Shown in pieces: positions 19,787 to 27,845 of a DNA stretch of 43,126 nucleotides; position 1 is the first letter of the stretch, and every line of letters begins with the position of its first letter. The notes beneath the pieces were generated by a model. It did not search any database. It saw only the letters and a list, made by a program, of their open reading frames with translations, and was not told the DNA's origin. Position numbers and translations under genes: made by a program. Origin of the DNA: Erwinia pyrifoliae DSM 12163 (GTDB taxonomy: Bacteria > Pseudomonadota > Gammaproteobacteria > Enterobacterales > Enterobacteriaceae); NCBI RefSeq assembly GCF_000026985.1, contig NC_017390.1:3259850-3302975 (forward strand). Direction: 5' to 3'.

Positions 19787-19818
19787 AACCACCCCATTTA
19801 GCATCAGTCATAGCGTTG

Positions 19819-19847
19819 CAGGCACGCCAACGCGAACGGCGTGCCTG
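19819..19847 (+). terminator. Hairpin after rsmE
   Basis: A 10-bp stem CAGGCACGCC/GGCGTGCCTG with a 9-nt loop lies 32 nt after rsmE, followed by a mixed ATATGCTGCATTTTA tract. Likely a terminator of moderate strength. Confidence 0.55.
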
Positions 19848-19947
19848 ATATGCTGCATTTTATTCGCTGATCGGATCATCGGATGAGTGCTAAGGTGATG
19901 AATAACTTATCTGAATACTGCGTGCATTTGAAATGTCTTAACAATTT

Positions 19948-20135
19948 ACCCTTGATAGTTCGGGTGGCAGCCAGGCGACAAACCCATGAATTCCGGCCAC
20001 TTCCTTTGGTAAGTCATTCGGGTGAATCACAAATCTGCCGTGAGCAGATTTAAACGCCGTAGACGGCGTCCCCGTCAGTGGCAAGGGCCAGACCATGCAG
20101 CCAACGCACCTGCAGCTTGAATTGTAACGGGTTTA
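19948..20135. repeat. Dispersed enterobacterial inverted-repeat element with a hairpin-rich centre
   Basis: The left end ACCCTTGATAGTTC, the middle GGTAAGTCATTCGGGTGA and the right end GCAGCCAACGCACCTGCAGC, then TTGAATTGTAACGGGTTTA, match in order the parts of a short non-coding element I recall from Erwinia, Serratia and Yersinia. Between middle and right end are about 60 extra bases with two perfect hairpins: AAATCTGC/GCAGATTT (20031-20051) and ACGCCGT/ACGGCGT (20054-20069). The copy ends about 20 bp before gshB. It codes for nothing that I can support. Confidence 0.55.
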
Positions 20136-20154
20136 GCTCAAAGCGGAGAAAAGA

Positions 20155-21099
20155 ATGATTAAGCTTGGCATAGTGATGGATCCAATAACCTCCATCAATA
20201 TCAAAAAAGATTCCAGCTTTGCTATGTTGCTGGAAGCACAAAGCCGTGGTTACGAAATTCACTATATGGAGATGAACGATCTCTATCTGCGCGGTGGTGA
20301 AGGGCGGGCGCGTACGCGCCTGCTAAGCGTTGAGCAAAACGATAGCCAATGGTTTGCGTTCGGCGATGAGCAGGATATTGCGCTGTCCGGCCTGAACGTG
20401 GTGCTGATGCGTAAAGATCCCCCATTTGATACCGAGTTTATCTACGCCACCTACATTCTTGAGCGTGCTGAAGAAAAAGGCACGCTGATTGTTAACAAGC
20501 CGCAGAGCCTGCGCGACTGTAACGAGAAGCTGTTCACCGCATGGTTTGCCGATCTGACCCCGGATACGCTGGTTACCCGCAATGCCAGCCAGATCCGTAA
20601 ATTCTGGCAACAGCATCATGACATCATACTTAAACCGCTGGACGGCATGGGCGGCGCGTCGATTTTCCGTATCAAGCAGGAAGACCCGAATTTGTCGGTC
20701 ATTGTTGAAACCCTGACCGGGCATGGCAGCTTCTACTGCATGGCGCAAAACTACCTGCCGGCGATCAAAGACGGCGACAAGCGCGTGCTGGTGGTAGACG
20801 GTGAGCCGGTGCCGTATTGCCTGGCACGCATCCCGAAATCCGGTGAAACGCGTGGCAACCTGGCGGCCGGCGGCCGTGGTGAAGCGCGACCTCTGACCGC
20901 TAGTGACTGGGAAATTGCCCGTCGCGTCGCCCCGATCCTGAAGCAGAAAGGTTTGATTTTTGTCGGCCTGGATATTATTGGCGATAAGCTGACAGAAATT
21001 AACGTGACCAGCCCAACCTGCATCCGTGAGATTGAAGCCGCGTTTCCGATCTCTGTTACCGCTATGCTGATGGATGCGATTGAGAAACGCCTCGCCTGA
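20155..21099 (+). CDS. gshB: Glutathione synthetase
   Basis: ATP-dependent ligation of glycine to gamma-glutamylcysteine, the last step of glutathione synthesis; ATP-grasp fold. 314 residues (E. coli 315). The start MIKLGIVMDPITSINIKKD is typical, LKPLDGMGGASIFRI (about residues 158-172) is the ATP-grasp lysine/Gly-rich loop, and NVTSPTCIREIEA (about 282-294) is the C-terminal Mg/ATP site. The ATG has GCGGAGAAAA upstream. A diverged repeat element ends just before it. Followed by yqgE and ruvX on the same strand. Confidence 0.98.
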   Translation: MIKLGIVMDPITSINIKKDSSFAMLLEAQSRGYEIHYMEMNDLYLRGGEGRARTRLLSVEQNDSQWFAFGDEQDIALSGLNVVLMRKDPPFDTEFIYATYILERAEEKGTLIVNKPQSLRDCNEKLFTAWFADLTPDTLVTRNASQIRKFWQQHHDIILKPLDGMGGASIFRIKQEDPNLSVIVETLTGHGSFYCMAQNYLPAIKDGDKRVLVVDGEPVPYCLARIPKSGETRGNLAAGGRGEARPLTASDWEIARRVAPILKQKGLIFVGLDIIGDKLTEINVTSPTCIREIEAAFPISVTAMLMDAIEKRLA

Positions 21100-21137
21100 T
21101 TGTTACTGCGGGGGCCAATGGCCCCACGGCTAACCCT

Positions 21138-21168
21138 TTAACGCCCGCCGGTTTAGCGCGGGCGTTAA
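21138..21168. other. Inverted repeat between gshB and yqgE
   Basis: TTAACGCCCGC and GCGGGCGTTAA form an 11-bp stem, with a smaller GGGGCC/GGCCCC repeat just before it (about 21110-21125). No T-run follows, so it may be an mRNA processing or stabilising element and not a terminator. Confidence 0.4.
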
Positions 21169-21190
21169 CCAGACTACAGAACTATTAAGT

Positions 21191-21754
21191 ATGAATTTAC
21201 AGCATCATTTTTTGATTGCCATGCCAACGCTGCAGGACCCGCTGTTCAAGCGTTCGGTAGTTTATATTTGTGAGCACGGTACTGACGGTGCAATGGGGTT
21301 GATCGTCAATAAACCCATGGAAAATCTGACGGTCGAAGGCATTCTGAAAAAACTCAACATTTCACCTGACGCGCGCGATCCAGCCATAAAACTGGACAAG
21401 CCGGTATTTGCAGGCGGCCCGCTGGCAGAGGATCGCGGTTTCATTCTGCACTCGGCACAGACGTTGTTTACCTCCAGTATTCGCGTGTCGGATAACACGG
21501 TGATCACCACCTCGCGTGACGTGCTGGAAACCCTCGGCACGCCCGAACAGCCTGATAACGTGCTGGTTGCGCTGGGCTATTGCGCCTGGGAAAAGGGCCA
21601 GCTTGAACAGGAACTGCTGGAGAATGCCTGGTTAACTACGCCTGCTAACAGCAATATCCTGTTTCATACCCCAATAGCTGAACGTTGGCGCGAGGCAGCA
21701 AAAAGTATCGGCGTCGATATTCATAACATTGCCAGTGAAGCAGGGCATGCATGA
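21191..21754 (+). CDS. yqgE: YqgE/AlgH family protein (UPF0301)
   Basis: Conserved 187-residue cytosolic protein of the AlgH/UPF0301 family, the same length as in E. coli. Family patterns are [19 protein letters not shown] at the N-terminus, [18 protein letters not shown] (about residues 26-43), [15 protein letters not shown] (about 73-87) and [15 protein letters not shown] (about 129-143). The molecular function is not established. It overlaps ruvX by ATGA, so the two are translationally coupled, as in most Enterobacterales, which hints at a related but unknown role. Confidence 0.94.
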   Translation: MNLQHHFLIAMPTLQDPLFKRSVVYICEHGTDGAMGLIVNKPMENLTVEGILKKLNISPDARDPAIKLDKPVFAGGPLAEDRGFILHSAQTLFTSSIRVSDNTVITTSRDVLETLGTPEQPDNVLVALGYCAWEKGQLEQELLENAWLTTPANSNILFHTPIAERWREAAKSIGVDIHNIASEAGHA

Positions 21755-22176
21755 TGAGTCATCAAACCTTAATGGCCTTTGATTTCGGCACTAAAAGCAT
21801 CGGCGTTGCCATCGGCCAACAGTTAACTGGCACAGCCCGCCCAATGAACGCGCTGAAAGCACAGGACGGCATTCCGGACTGGAACAGGATCGAAGCCCTG
21901 CTGAAAGAGTGGCAGCCAGACCGGGTTGTCGTCGGCCTTCCCCTCAATATGGACGGTAGCGAACAGCCGCTGACGGTACGGGCGCGTAAATTTGCCAACC
22001 GCCTGCACGGGCGCTTCGGCGTACAGGTTGACCTGCACGATGAACGTCTGAGCACCGTAGAAGCACGGGCAGAGCTGTTTGAACGCGGCGGTTTTCGTGC
22101 GCTTAGCAAAGGCAACGTCGACTCGCTTTCTGCGGTAATCATATTGGAAAGCTGGTTTGAGAATCACTATGAGTAA
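21751..22176 (+). CDS. ruvX: RuvX/YqgF putative pre-16S rRNA nuclease
   Basis: RNase H-like fold nuclease of the YqgF family, implicated in 5' maturation of 16S rRNA and named for its similarity to Holliday-junction resolvases. 141 residues from the ATG at 21751 or 140 from the next ATG (E. coli 138). Catalytic Asp in [16 protein letters not shown] near residue 10, then [16 protein letters not shown] and [11 protein letters not shown], with the C-terminal acidic/Ser pattern [14 protein letters not shown]. The start overlaps the yqgE stop (ATGA). Confidence 0.95.
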   Translation: MMSHQTLMAFDFGTKSIGVAIGQQLTGTARPMNALKAQDGIPDWNRIEALLKEWQPDRVVVGLPLNMDGSEQPLTVRARKFANRLHGRFGVQVDLHDERLSTVEARAELFERGGFRALSKGNVDSLSAVIILESWFENHYE

Positions 22177-22237
22177 GGATGGCAGGACGGTGGCAAACAG
22201 CCTGGGTTAGACTGCAAAAAAATATTTTCTCCTGACC

Positions 22238-22263
22238 GCAACCTTTGCGGTGGCATCAGCGAA
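22238..22263 (+). promoter_or_regulatory. Candidate ECF sigma-dependent promoter of the redox operon
   Basis: GCAACC is followed after exactly 16 bp by CGAA, like the AACC/CGA-type promoters used by ECF sigma factors, including, as I recall, the SigF sites of Caulobacter. It lies 55 bp before the peroxiredoxin ATG, and the operon encodes an ECF sigma and a matching NrsF-type anti-sigma, so autoregulation is likely. Motif-based inference. Confidence 0.5.
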
Positions 22264-22317
22264 ACTAAGGTTAAGTTCATCAGGCGCTCATGCCTGGCCC
22301 AAACCGGAGAAATCGTC

Positions 22318-22881
22318 ATGCATATGAAAAAAAACCTGGGCGCGCTGGCTGCCGCAGCCATTCTCAGCCTTACTCTGCCCGTCACCTCTGCGCTCGCCGC
22401 CCTGCAGGTGGGTGAGAAAGCCCCCGATTTTCAGTTGAAGGCCGCACTGGCTGGGAAGCCGACCACATTCTCGCTACGGCAGTCATTGCAGAAAGGCCCG
22501 GTGGTGCTCTACTTCTTCCCGGCAGCATTCAGCGCCGGCTGCACGCTGGAAGCGCACGCTTTCGCCGAGGCGACCGATGAGTTCAAAAAGCAGGGGGCGA
22601 CCGTCATCGGTGTTACCGCCGGTAATGTTGACCAAATCGCTCAATTTTCCCAGCTGGAGTGCCGTGACAAATTCACGGTGGCCGCCGATCCGGGTGCAAA
22701 AGTGGCCGGAGAATATCAGAGTACCATGCGGTTCAATGGGAAAACGCTGTCCGACCGCATTTCGTATGTGATTGCGCCTGGCGGCAAAATTTTGCTGAAC
22801 TATAGCGATAAAAACCCGGAAGCGCACATCCAGAAAGCGATCGACGCGGTCAAAACATACCGTCAGGCCAATCCGGCTTAA
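22318..22881 (+). CDS. Periplasmic peroxiredoxin (AhpC/TSA, PrxQ-like)
   Basis: Thiol peroxidase with a cleavable signal peptide (about residues 1-27: KKNLGALAAAAILSLTLPVTSALA). The thioredoxin-fold core has the peroxidatic Cys75 in FFPAAFSAGCTLEAH, where the usual Thr of PxxxTxxC is Ser, and a second Cys115 (SQLECRDKF) that could be the resolving residue. 187 residues. The ATG at 22318 has CCGGAG at good spacing; a second Met two codons on is possible. First gene of an operon with a DsbD-like transporter, an ECF sigma and an anti-sigma, which suggests it detoxifies peroxides or metal-stress products in the periplasm, recharged by the transporter. Confidence 0.88.
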   Translation: MHMKKNLGALAAAAILSLTLPVTSALAALQVGEKAPDFQLKAALAGKPTTFSLRQSLQKGPVVLYFFPAAFSAGCTLEAHAFAEATDEFKKQGATVIGVTAGNVDQIAQFSQLECRDKFTVAADPGAKVAGEYQSTMRFNGKTLSDRISYVIAPGGKILLNYSDKNPEAHIQKAIDAVKTYRQANPA

Positions 22882-22905
22882 CTCCCCTGTCTGAGTAGGT
22901 TTATC

Positions 22906-24144
22906 ATGCTGACTGCCATCGCTGCCGCCCTGTTGGGCGGTATTATCCTCAATCTGATGCCGTGCGTATTTCCGGTCATTTCGCTCAAGGCGCTTAGCCT
23001 GATCCGTCACCACGACAAGCCAGCCCAGGCCAGAGCAGAAGGCCTGGCTTTTCTGGTTGGTGTGGTGGTGACCATGCTTGCACTGGCTGGCGCGCTGCTG
23101 CTGGCCCGTTCCGGCGGTTCGGCAGTGGGCTGGGGGTTTCAGTTGCAGTCACCGCTGGTGATTGCCCTCCTGGCACTGGTCATGCTGGCGTCAGCGCTCA
23201 ATCTGTTCGGCCTGTTTGAGATTGGCCTTTCGTTGCAGCGCGTAGGCGAAGTGGGCGGTACTCGCGGCGGTCTGACGGGTTCTGCCTTGACCGGGGCTTT
23301 GGCCATTATCGTCGCCACGCCCTGCAGCGCACCGTTTATGGCCAGCGCCATCGGCTATGCGCTGACTCAGCCGCCGTTAATCAGCCTGGTTATCTTTCTT
23401 GCACTGGCGTTTGGCTTCGCCGCGCCGTTTACGCTTATCTCCTTTTTCCCGCTACTGGCAGGCGTATTACCCGCGCCTGGCGCCTGGATGTTAACGCTGA
23501 AACAGGGGCTCGCGTTTCCCATGCTGGCGGCGGTGGCCTAGCTCATATGGGTGCTGGAGCGCCAGGCGGGTTCCCTGGCACTGGCGGCAATTTTGGCCTG
23601 CTGCATCGCGCTAAGTTTTGCCGCCTGGCTGTACGGCAAGGCGCAGCAGCGGCGTATGATGGGAAAACGCCACTGGGCAATGCATATTGCCAGCGCAGCG
23701 TTCATTTTGCTGACTGTACCGCCGCTGGCACACATTGAGGCGTTTTCACGCCCGGTTAGCCAGACTGAGACCGCTGAAGCCGCAGCCACGGTCGTCTGGT
23801 CGCCGCAGAAGGTAGACGCGGTAAAAGGCCAGGGTCAGCCCGTTCTGGTCAATTTTACCGCATCATGGTGCATCACCTGTCAGGTGAACGATCGTTCCTC
23901 GCTGTCGACTCCGGCGGTAAAGGCCGCAATGGCGCGCACGGGCACCATTTATATGGTCGCCGACTCAACAAAATATAATCCCGATGTCGAACTGGCGCTC
24001 AGTGATTTCGGCCGTGGCGGCCTGCCGCTGTATGTAGTTTATCCGGCCGACGGGGGCAAACCGGTGGTGCTGCCGCAGGTACTGACGCCACGGATTGTTA
24101 TCTCCGCGCTCGAACACGCTGCTGCTGGCGGAAAGAAAGCGTGA
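22906..24144 (+). pseudogene. DsbD/ScsB-like electron transporter with an in-frame amber codon
   Basis: One continuous frame of 413 codons is broken only by TAG at 23539-23541 (codon 212). Before it come about six transmembrane helices with the paired cysteines of the DsbD/CcdA domain, NLMPCVFPV (Cys20) and ATPCSAPFM. After it the same frame carries the remaining helices, a periplasmic thioredoxin domain with ASWCITCQVND, and a normal end. The context AAVA-stop-LIWVLERQ suggests a Trp codon TGG changed to TAG. The family moves electrons from cytosolic thioredoxin to periplasmic partners; the neighbouring peroxiredoxin is the natural one. There is no N-terminal alpha domain. A GTG at 23551 could in principle restart the second half, but without the full membrane domain. 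Probably a recent pseudogene or a sequencing error. Confidence 0.82.
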
Positions 24145-24168
24145 GCCGGCGGGCGGATCACCATCGCC

Positions 24169-24792
24169 ATGTACCCTAACCTTAACGTCGGCACCCGGCG
24201 CGTCTCAGGCTTTACAGGGTTGGCAATGGCAGAGGCTGAAAACCAGATACAGGCGTGGCCCACGCTGATGGCCCGCGCACAGGCGGGCGACAGAAAAGCC
24301 TACAACCGCCTGCTGAAAGCGATGGTTCCCGCCATTCGGGCCTTCGTGCGTAAAAAAATTCGCAATGAGGCGCTGGTTGAAGACGTGGTTCAGGAGACAT
24401 TGCTGGCGATCCACCGCGTGCGCCATACCTACGATCCGCAGCGCCCCATTCTGCCATGGGTGGCGGCCATCTCTTCGGCGCGGGCGATTGACGCACTGCG
24501 CCAGTCTGGTCGCCGTCAGGAGGTGCAGGACGATGATGCGCTGCTTAACCAGCCTGCTTATCCAGACGGTTGTGAGTTTGCGGAGAGCGAAGAAAGTGAA
24601 GCGTTAAGTGGGTGTCTCGATAGCCTTCCGCTGCGTCAGCGCCAGATGGTGGAAATGGTGCATCTGCGCCAACAAAGCCTGGTGCAGGCTGCGGCACAAA
24701 GTAATCTGTCCGTTTCTGCAGTTAAATCGTTATTGTATCGCGCAATGCTCAATCTTCGTAAGTACGGCAAGGGTAACCATGAGAAATCATGA
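24169..24792 (+). CDS. ECF RNA polymerase sigma factor
   Basis: Extracytoplasmic-function sigma factor of 207 residues. Region 2 spans about residues 42-112 (KAYNRLLKAMVPAIRAFVRK, then VEDVVQETLLAIHRVRHTYD and PWVAAISSARAIDALR); region 4 spans about 150-200 (LPLRQRQMVEMVHL, with the helix-turn-helix AAAQSNLSVSAVKSLLYRAM). The start at 24169 gives a 19-residue extension of uncertain reality; the second in-frame ATG at 24226 (MAEAENQ) gives 188 residues, closer to family length. It overlaps the anti-sigma gene by 14 nt. It most likely transcribes its own operon from the motif at 22238-22263 in response to redox or metal stress of the envelope. Confidence 0.88.
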   Translation: MYPNLNVGTRRVSGFTGLAMAEAENQIQAWPTLMARAQAGDRKAYNRLLKAMVPAIRAFVRKKIRNEALVEDVVQETLLAIHRVRHTYDPQRPILPWVAAISSARAIDALRQSGRRQEVQDDDALLNQPAYPDGCEFAESEESEALSGCLDSLPLRQRQMVEMVHLRQQSLVQAAAQSNLSVSAVKSLLYRAMLNLRKYGKGNHEKS

Positions 24793-25420
24793 TCGGCTGA
24801 TCGACCAGCTCAGCAACAGGGCAAGCCCGGTAAAACGCACCTGGCCAACAGGCTGGCGCGTTGCCGCCTGGATTATCGCAGTGCTTCCCTGCGGCATGCT
24901 CAGCAGCTGGGCATTTCACAGCAAATTTACCGACTGGTCGCAGCCGGGAGCTTTGCCCGCGCTGATCGCGCTGCTGATTTCGTTTATCATCGGTGTCGGC
25001 ACCATTGCCGGTGCGTTTAGTCTTAGCATTGCCGGTCGCAAGCCGCCTGGTCTCAGGTGGGCCGCCCTGCTTGCCGTCCTCTGGCTGGCTGTAAACCTGC
25101 TAAACGCTTCGTCAACCAACGATCCGGCAGCGACGGGCAGGTTCGGCGAGGGGGTGCACTGCTATCTGTTTATGCTAAGTGCCAGCCTGCCGATGATGGT
25201 GATTTCCATTGTGTGCCTTTATCGTACCCGATCGCTCTGCCCCGTCCGGAGTCTGGCACTGGCTGGCTGCAGCGCAGCATTTATGTCATCTGTGCTGCTG
25301 TCTTTATGTCACGGGGTTAACCTGCATCTGTTCGATTTCGCCATGCACCTTGCGGCAGGCATAACCATTATTGCTTTCACCATGCTGACCGGGCGCAGAT
25401 GGATTCGCCTGGATCAGTAA
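24779..25420 (+). CDS. NrsF-type (DUF1109) anti-sigma factor
   Basis: Inner-membrane protein of 213 residues with about six predicted helices after a short cytoplasmic N-terminus (MRNHDRLIDQLSN). This is the layout of the DUF1109/NrsF family, which holds its partner ECF sigma inactive; in Caulobacter, periplasmic cysteines sense metal or oxidative stress. Candidate sensor cysteines here are Cys128 (GEGVHCYL) and Cys177 (SLCHGVNLHLF), with His residues nearby. The start at 24779 is chosen because it gives the family N-terminus and overlaps the end of the sigma gene by 14 nt, a sign of translational coupling. Last gene of the operon. Confidence 0.85.
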   Translation: MRNHDRLIDQLSNRASPVKRTWPTGWRVAAWIIAVLPCGMLSSWAFHSKFTDWSQPGALPALIALLISFIIGVGTIAGAFSLSIAGRKPPGLRWAALLAVLWLAVNLLNASSTNDPAATGRFGEGVHCYLFMLSASLPMMVISIVCLYRTRSLCPVRSLALAGCSAAFMSSVLLSLCHGVNLHLFDFAMHLAAGITIIAFTMLTGRRWIRLDQ

Positions 25421-25429
25421 CGCGGCTGG

Positions 25430-26437
25430 TCAGGCCGACGGCGAGATAGCTACCATCCCCATCTTTTGCCGCCCGGCCAGGCTTTGCTCGAAGGTCTGCA
25501 TCCCCTGCTGGCAGCCGGTCTGCATCAGGCCGGGCAGCTGATGGGTTTTCCCTTCGCGGATTAAATTAGCCACCGCCGGGCCGTTCACCAGCACTTCAAA
25601 CAGCGCCACCCTGCCCTGAACGGCTGCCACCAGGCGTTGGGCAATCACCGCCTGTAAGCTTCCCGCCAGCTGGCTGCGTACCAAATTTTTTTCATCGCCC
25701 GGAAAAACATCTACCAGCCGATCCACCGCCTGCGCGGCACCACGGGTATGCAGCGTTGCCAGCACCAGATGCCCGGTCTCGGCGGCCGTCAACGCCAGCC
25801 GGATGGTTTCCGCATCGCGCAGCTCCCCCAGCAGGATCACATCGGGATCTTCGCGCAACGCCGCACGCAATCCAGCTTCAAAGCGGGTAAAATGCTGGCC
25901 TTTCTCACGCTGCTGGATCAGCGACTGCGCGCTGTGATGGAGAAATTCCACCGGGTCTTCCAGCGTCAGAATATGCCGCCGCTGCCGCTGGTTGATCTCG
26001 TCGATCAGCGCGGCCAGCGTGGTCGACTTGCCGCTGCCGGTCGCGCCGGTAATCAGAATAAGCCCCTCTTCCACCTGTAACAGAGATTGAGTGACTTGCG
26101 GTAGGTGCAATGATGCCAGCGGCGGGCACTGGCTGGCAATCAGACGCAGCGCCAGCGACAGCCCGTACCGCTGGCGAAAAAGATGGGCGCGCAGACGCAC
26201 GCCGTCGCCCAGCGTAAGGGCAAAATCCACCTGGCCGTTCAGCGTCAATTCCTGATGTTGAGCGGAACTTAGCCAGCGCGCAGCAACGCTTTCCAGCCAT
26301 TTATCCTGTATGACGGGCCGATCGGCCATCGCCTCCAGGCGCCCATCACAGCGCCAGAATGGCGAATGTCCACTGCAGAGGTGCAGATCCCCCGCATTAT
26401 GCTTTACACTAAGGGCCACCATGTCCTCGATATCCAT
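25430..26437 (-). CDS. yggR: YggR, PilT-like ATPase
   Basis: Secretion/retraction-type ATPase related to PilT; 335 residues from MDIEDMV (E. coli YggR 326). Walker A GATGSGKST is at residues 131-139, the Asp box LTLEDPVEF and Walker B-like EDPDVILLGELRD follow, then the His box TGHLVLATLHTRGAAQAVDRLVDVFP. The start at 26437 is chosen by alignment and lies only 15 nt from the divergent yggS start; a longer in-frame ATG at 26470 would run into yggS. No type IV pilus gene is in the window, so its role is unknown here as in E. coli. It is convergent with the anti-sigma gene. Confidence 0.92.
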   Translation of the reverse strand: MDIEDMVALSVKHNAGDLHLCSGHSPFWRCDGRLEAMADRPVIQDKWLESVAARWLSSAQHQELTLNGQVDFALTLGDGVRLRAHLFRQRYGLSLALRLIASQCPPLASLHLPQVTQSLLQVEEGLILITGATGSGKSTTLAALIDEINQRQRRHILTLEDPVEFLHHSAQSLIQQREKGQHFTRFEAGLRAALREDPDVILLGELRDAETIRLALTAAETGHLVLATLHTRGAAQAVDRLVDVFPGDEKNLVRSQLAGSLQAVIAQRLVAAVQGRVALFEVLVNGPAVANLIREGKTHQLPGLMQTGCQQGMQTFEQSLAGRQKMGMVAISPSA

Positions 26438-26452
26438 ATTTTTTCCCTGACT

Positions 26453-27166
26453 ATGACTTCGATTAAGCACAACTTACAGCAAGTACGGCAGCGGATCTCA
26501 GCAGCAGCAGCTAAGTGCGGCCGCGCTTCACAAGAGATTACGCTGCTTGCAGTGAGCAAAACCAAAACTGCGAGCGCCATCGAAGAAGCGGTCGCCGCCG
26601 GACAATGCTGCTTCGGTGAAAACTACGTGCAGGAAGGGGTAGACAAAATCCAGCTGCTGGCGAACCCTTCCCTTGTCTGGCACTTTATCGGGCCGCTGCA
26701 ATCTAATAAGAGTCGTCTGGTGGCGGAGCACTTTGACTGGTGTCATACCGTCGACCGCTTGCGCATTGCCAGCCGTCTTAGCCAGCAGCGACCTGATACT
26801 CTGGCTCCGCTCAATGTTCTGATTCAGATAAATATCAGTGCAGAGCCGAGCAAATCAGGCATTATGCTGGCAGAGCTGCCAGCGCTGGCGCTGCAGATAG
26901 CTGCGCTGCCGCGCCTGAAGCTGCGCGGCTTAATGGCCATCCCGGCACCGCAAGACAACTATGATAGTCAGCTGGCGGTGTGTCAGCAGATGGCGACAGC
27001 ATTTGAACATTTGCAACAGGATTATCCCGGTGTGGACACCCTCTCGCTGGGAATGAGCGACGACATGGACGCCGCGATTGCGGCAGGCAGTACCATGGTG
27101 CGTATTGGCACCGCAATTTTCGGCGCGCGCGACGACGTTAGCGCCGCCGCTACACACAACAACTGA
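26453..27166 (+). CDS. yggS: YggS/PLPBP pyridoxal phosphate homeostasis protein
   Basis: PLP-binding protein of the YggS/PROSC family that buffers pyridoxal phosphate; it has no known catalytic activity. 237 residues from MTSIKHN at 26453 (E. coli 234). Lys36 in LLAVSKTK binds PLP; GENYVQEGVDKI, WHFIGPLQSNKSR and LSLGMSDDMDAAIAAGSTMVRIG with the phosphate-binding end GTAIFG are typical. The upstream in-frame ATG at 26366 is rejected because it lies inside divergent yggR. yggT follows 8 nt later, an operon as in E. coli. Confidence 0.96.
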   Translation: MTSIKHNLQQVRQRISAAAAKCGRASQEITLLAVSKTKTASAIEEAVAAGQCCFGENYVQEGVDKIQLLANPSLVWHFIGPLQSNKSRLVAEHFDWCHTVDRLRIASRLSQQRPDTLAPLNVLIQINISAEPSKSGIMLAELPALALQIAALPRLKLRGLMAIPAPQDNYDSQLAVCQQMATAFEHLQQDYPGVDTLSLGMSDDMDAAIAAGSTMVRIGTAIFGARDDVSAAATHNN

Positions 27167-27174
27167 GGAACCTC

Positions 27175-27714
27175 ATGCTAGCGTTGATCTTTCTGGTAAC
27201 AACGGTGATGGCGATTTACATCAAGGTGCTGTTATTGCGCATCTGGATGCAGTGGGCGCGTTGCGACTTCTATAATCCGTTTTCGCAGTTCGTGGTGAAA
27301 ATCACCCAGCCCATCGTCAAGCCGTTGCGGCGTATCATCCCTTCCATCGGGCCGCTTGATACTGCCTCTCTGCTGATTGCGTTTATCGTCAGCGTTCTTT
27401 CAGTCCCGGTTATGCTGCGTCTGTTTATCCCGGACCCGACTTTCCTCTATCTGGGCCTGGTGCTGCTGGTTAAGGCAGCGGGCGTACTGGTATTCTGGGT
27501 TATCATCGTACGCTCGTTGATGAGCTGGATAAGCCAGGGACGTAACCCGGTTGATTACGTGCTGCTACAGCTGACAGAACCGTTAATGGCACCGATCCGC
27601 CGTATTATCCCGGCGATGGGCGGCATCGACTTCTCGGCGATGGCGGTGATCCTCGTCCTGTATATGCTTAATTTCCTGGGGCTGGAATATATTCCAGGCT
27701 GGGCGCAATTCTAA
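27175..27714 (+). CDS. yggT: YggT family membrane protein
   Basis: Inner-membrane protein with two YggT repeats, 179 residues (E. coli 188). Each repeat has hydrophobic helices followed by a conserved amphipathic motif: NPFSQFVVKITQPIVKPLRR (about 34-53) and the matching DYVLLQLTEPLMAPIRRIIP (about 127-146). The ATG has CTGAGGAACC. The family is linked to osmotic tolerance and, in Gram-positives, to cell division proteins, but no mechanism is established. It is co-transcribed with yggS. The gene yggU that normally follows it is absent here. Confidence 0.93.
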   Translation: MLALIFLVTTVMAIYIKVLLLRIWMQWARCDFYNPFSQFVVKITQPIVKPLRRIIPSIGPLDTASLLIAFIVSVLSVPVMLRLFIPDPTFLYLGLVLLVKAAGVLVFWVIIVRSLMSWISQGRNPVDYVLLQLTEPLMAPIRRIIPAMGGIDFSAMAVILVLYMLNFLGLEYIPGWAQF

Positions 27715-27741
27715 AATCCCCTTTAACCCTGTCACTGCAGC

Positions 27742-27785
27742 GCCCCGGTCACTGATTTTTACCAGCCTCCGGGGCTGATTTATTT
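27742..27785 (+). terminator. Possible hairpin after yggT, where yggU is missing
   Basis: GCCCCGG (27742-27748) can pair with CCGGGGC (27769-27775) across a 20-nt loop, followed by TGATTTATTTT. The yggT-rdgB gap is only about 130 bp and has no open frame resembling yggU. Confidence 0.4.
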
Positions 27786-27845
27786 TCCGCCCTGCTGCTG
27801 CAATGATGTAGGCGGTCGATCACATGAAAACATTCTGGATTTACT

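Noticed and set aside
20050..20262. 70-codon minus-strand frame at the gshB start
   Set aside because: Antisense to the gshB 5' end and the repeat element; explained by them.
22483..23013. 176-codon minus-strand frame
   Set aside because: Lies opposite the peroxiredoxin and transporter genes, which have clear family motifs.
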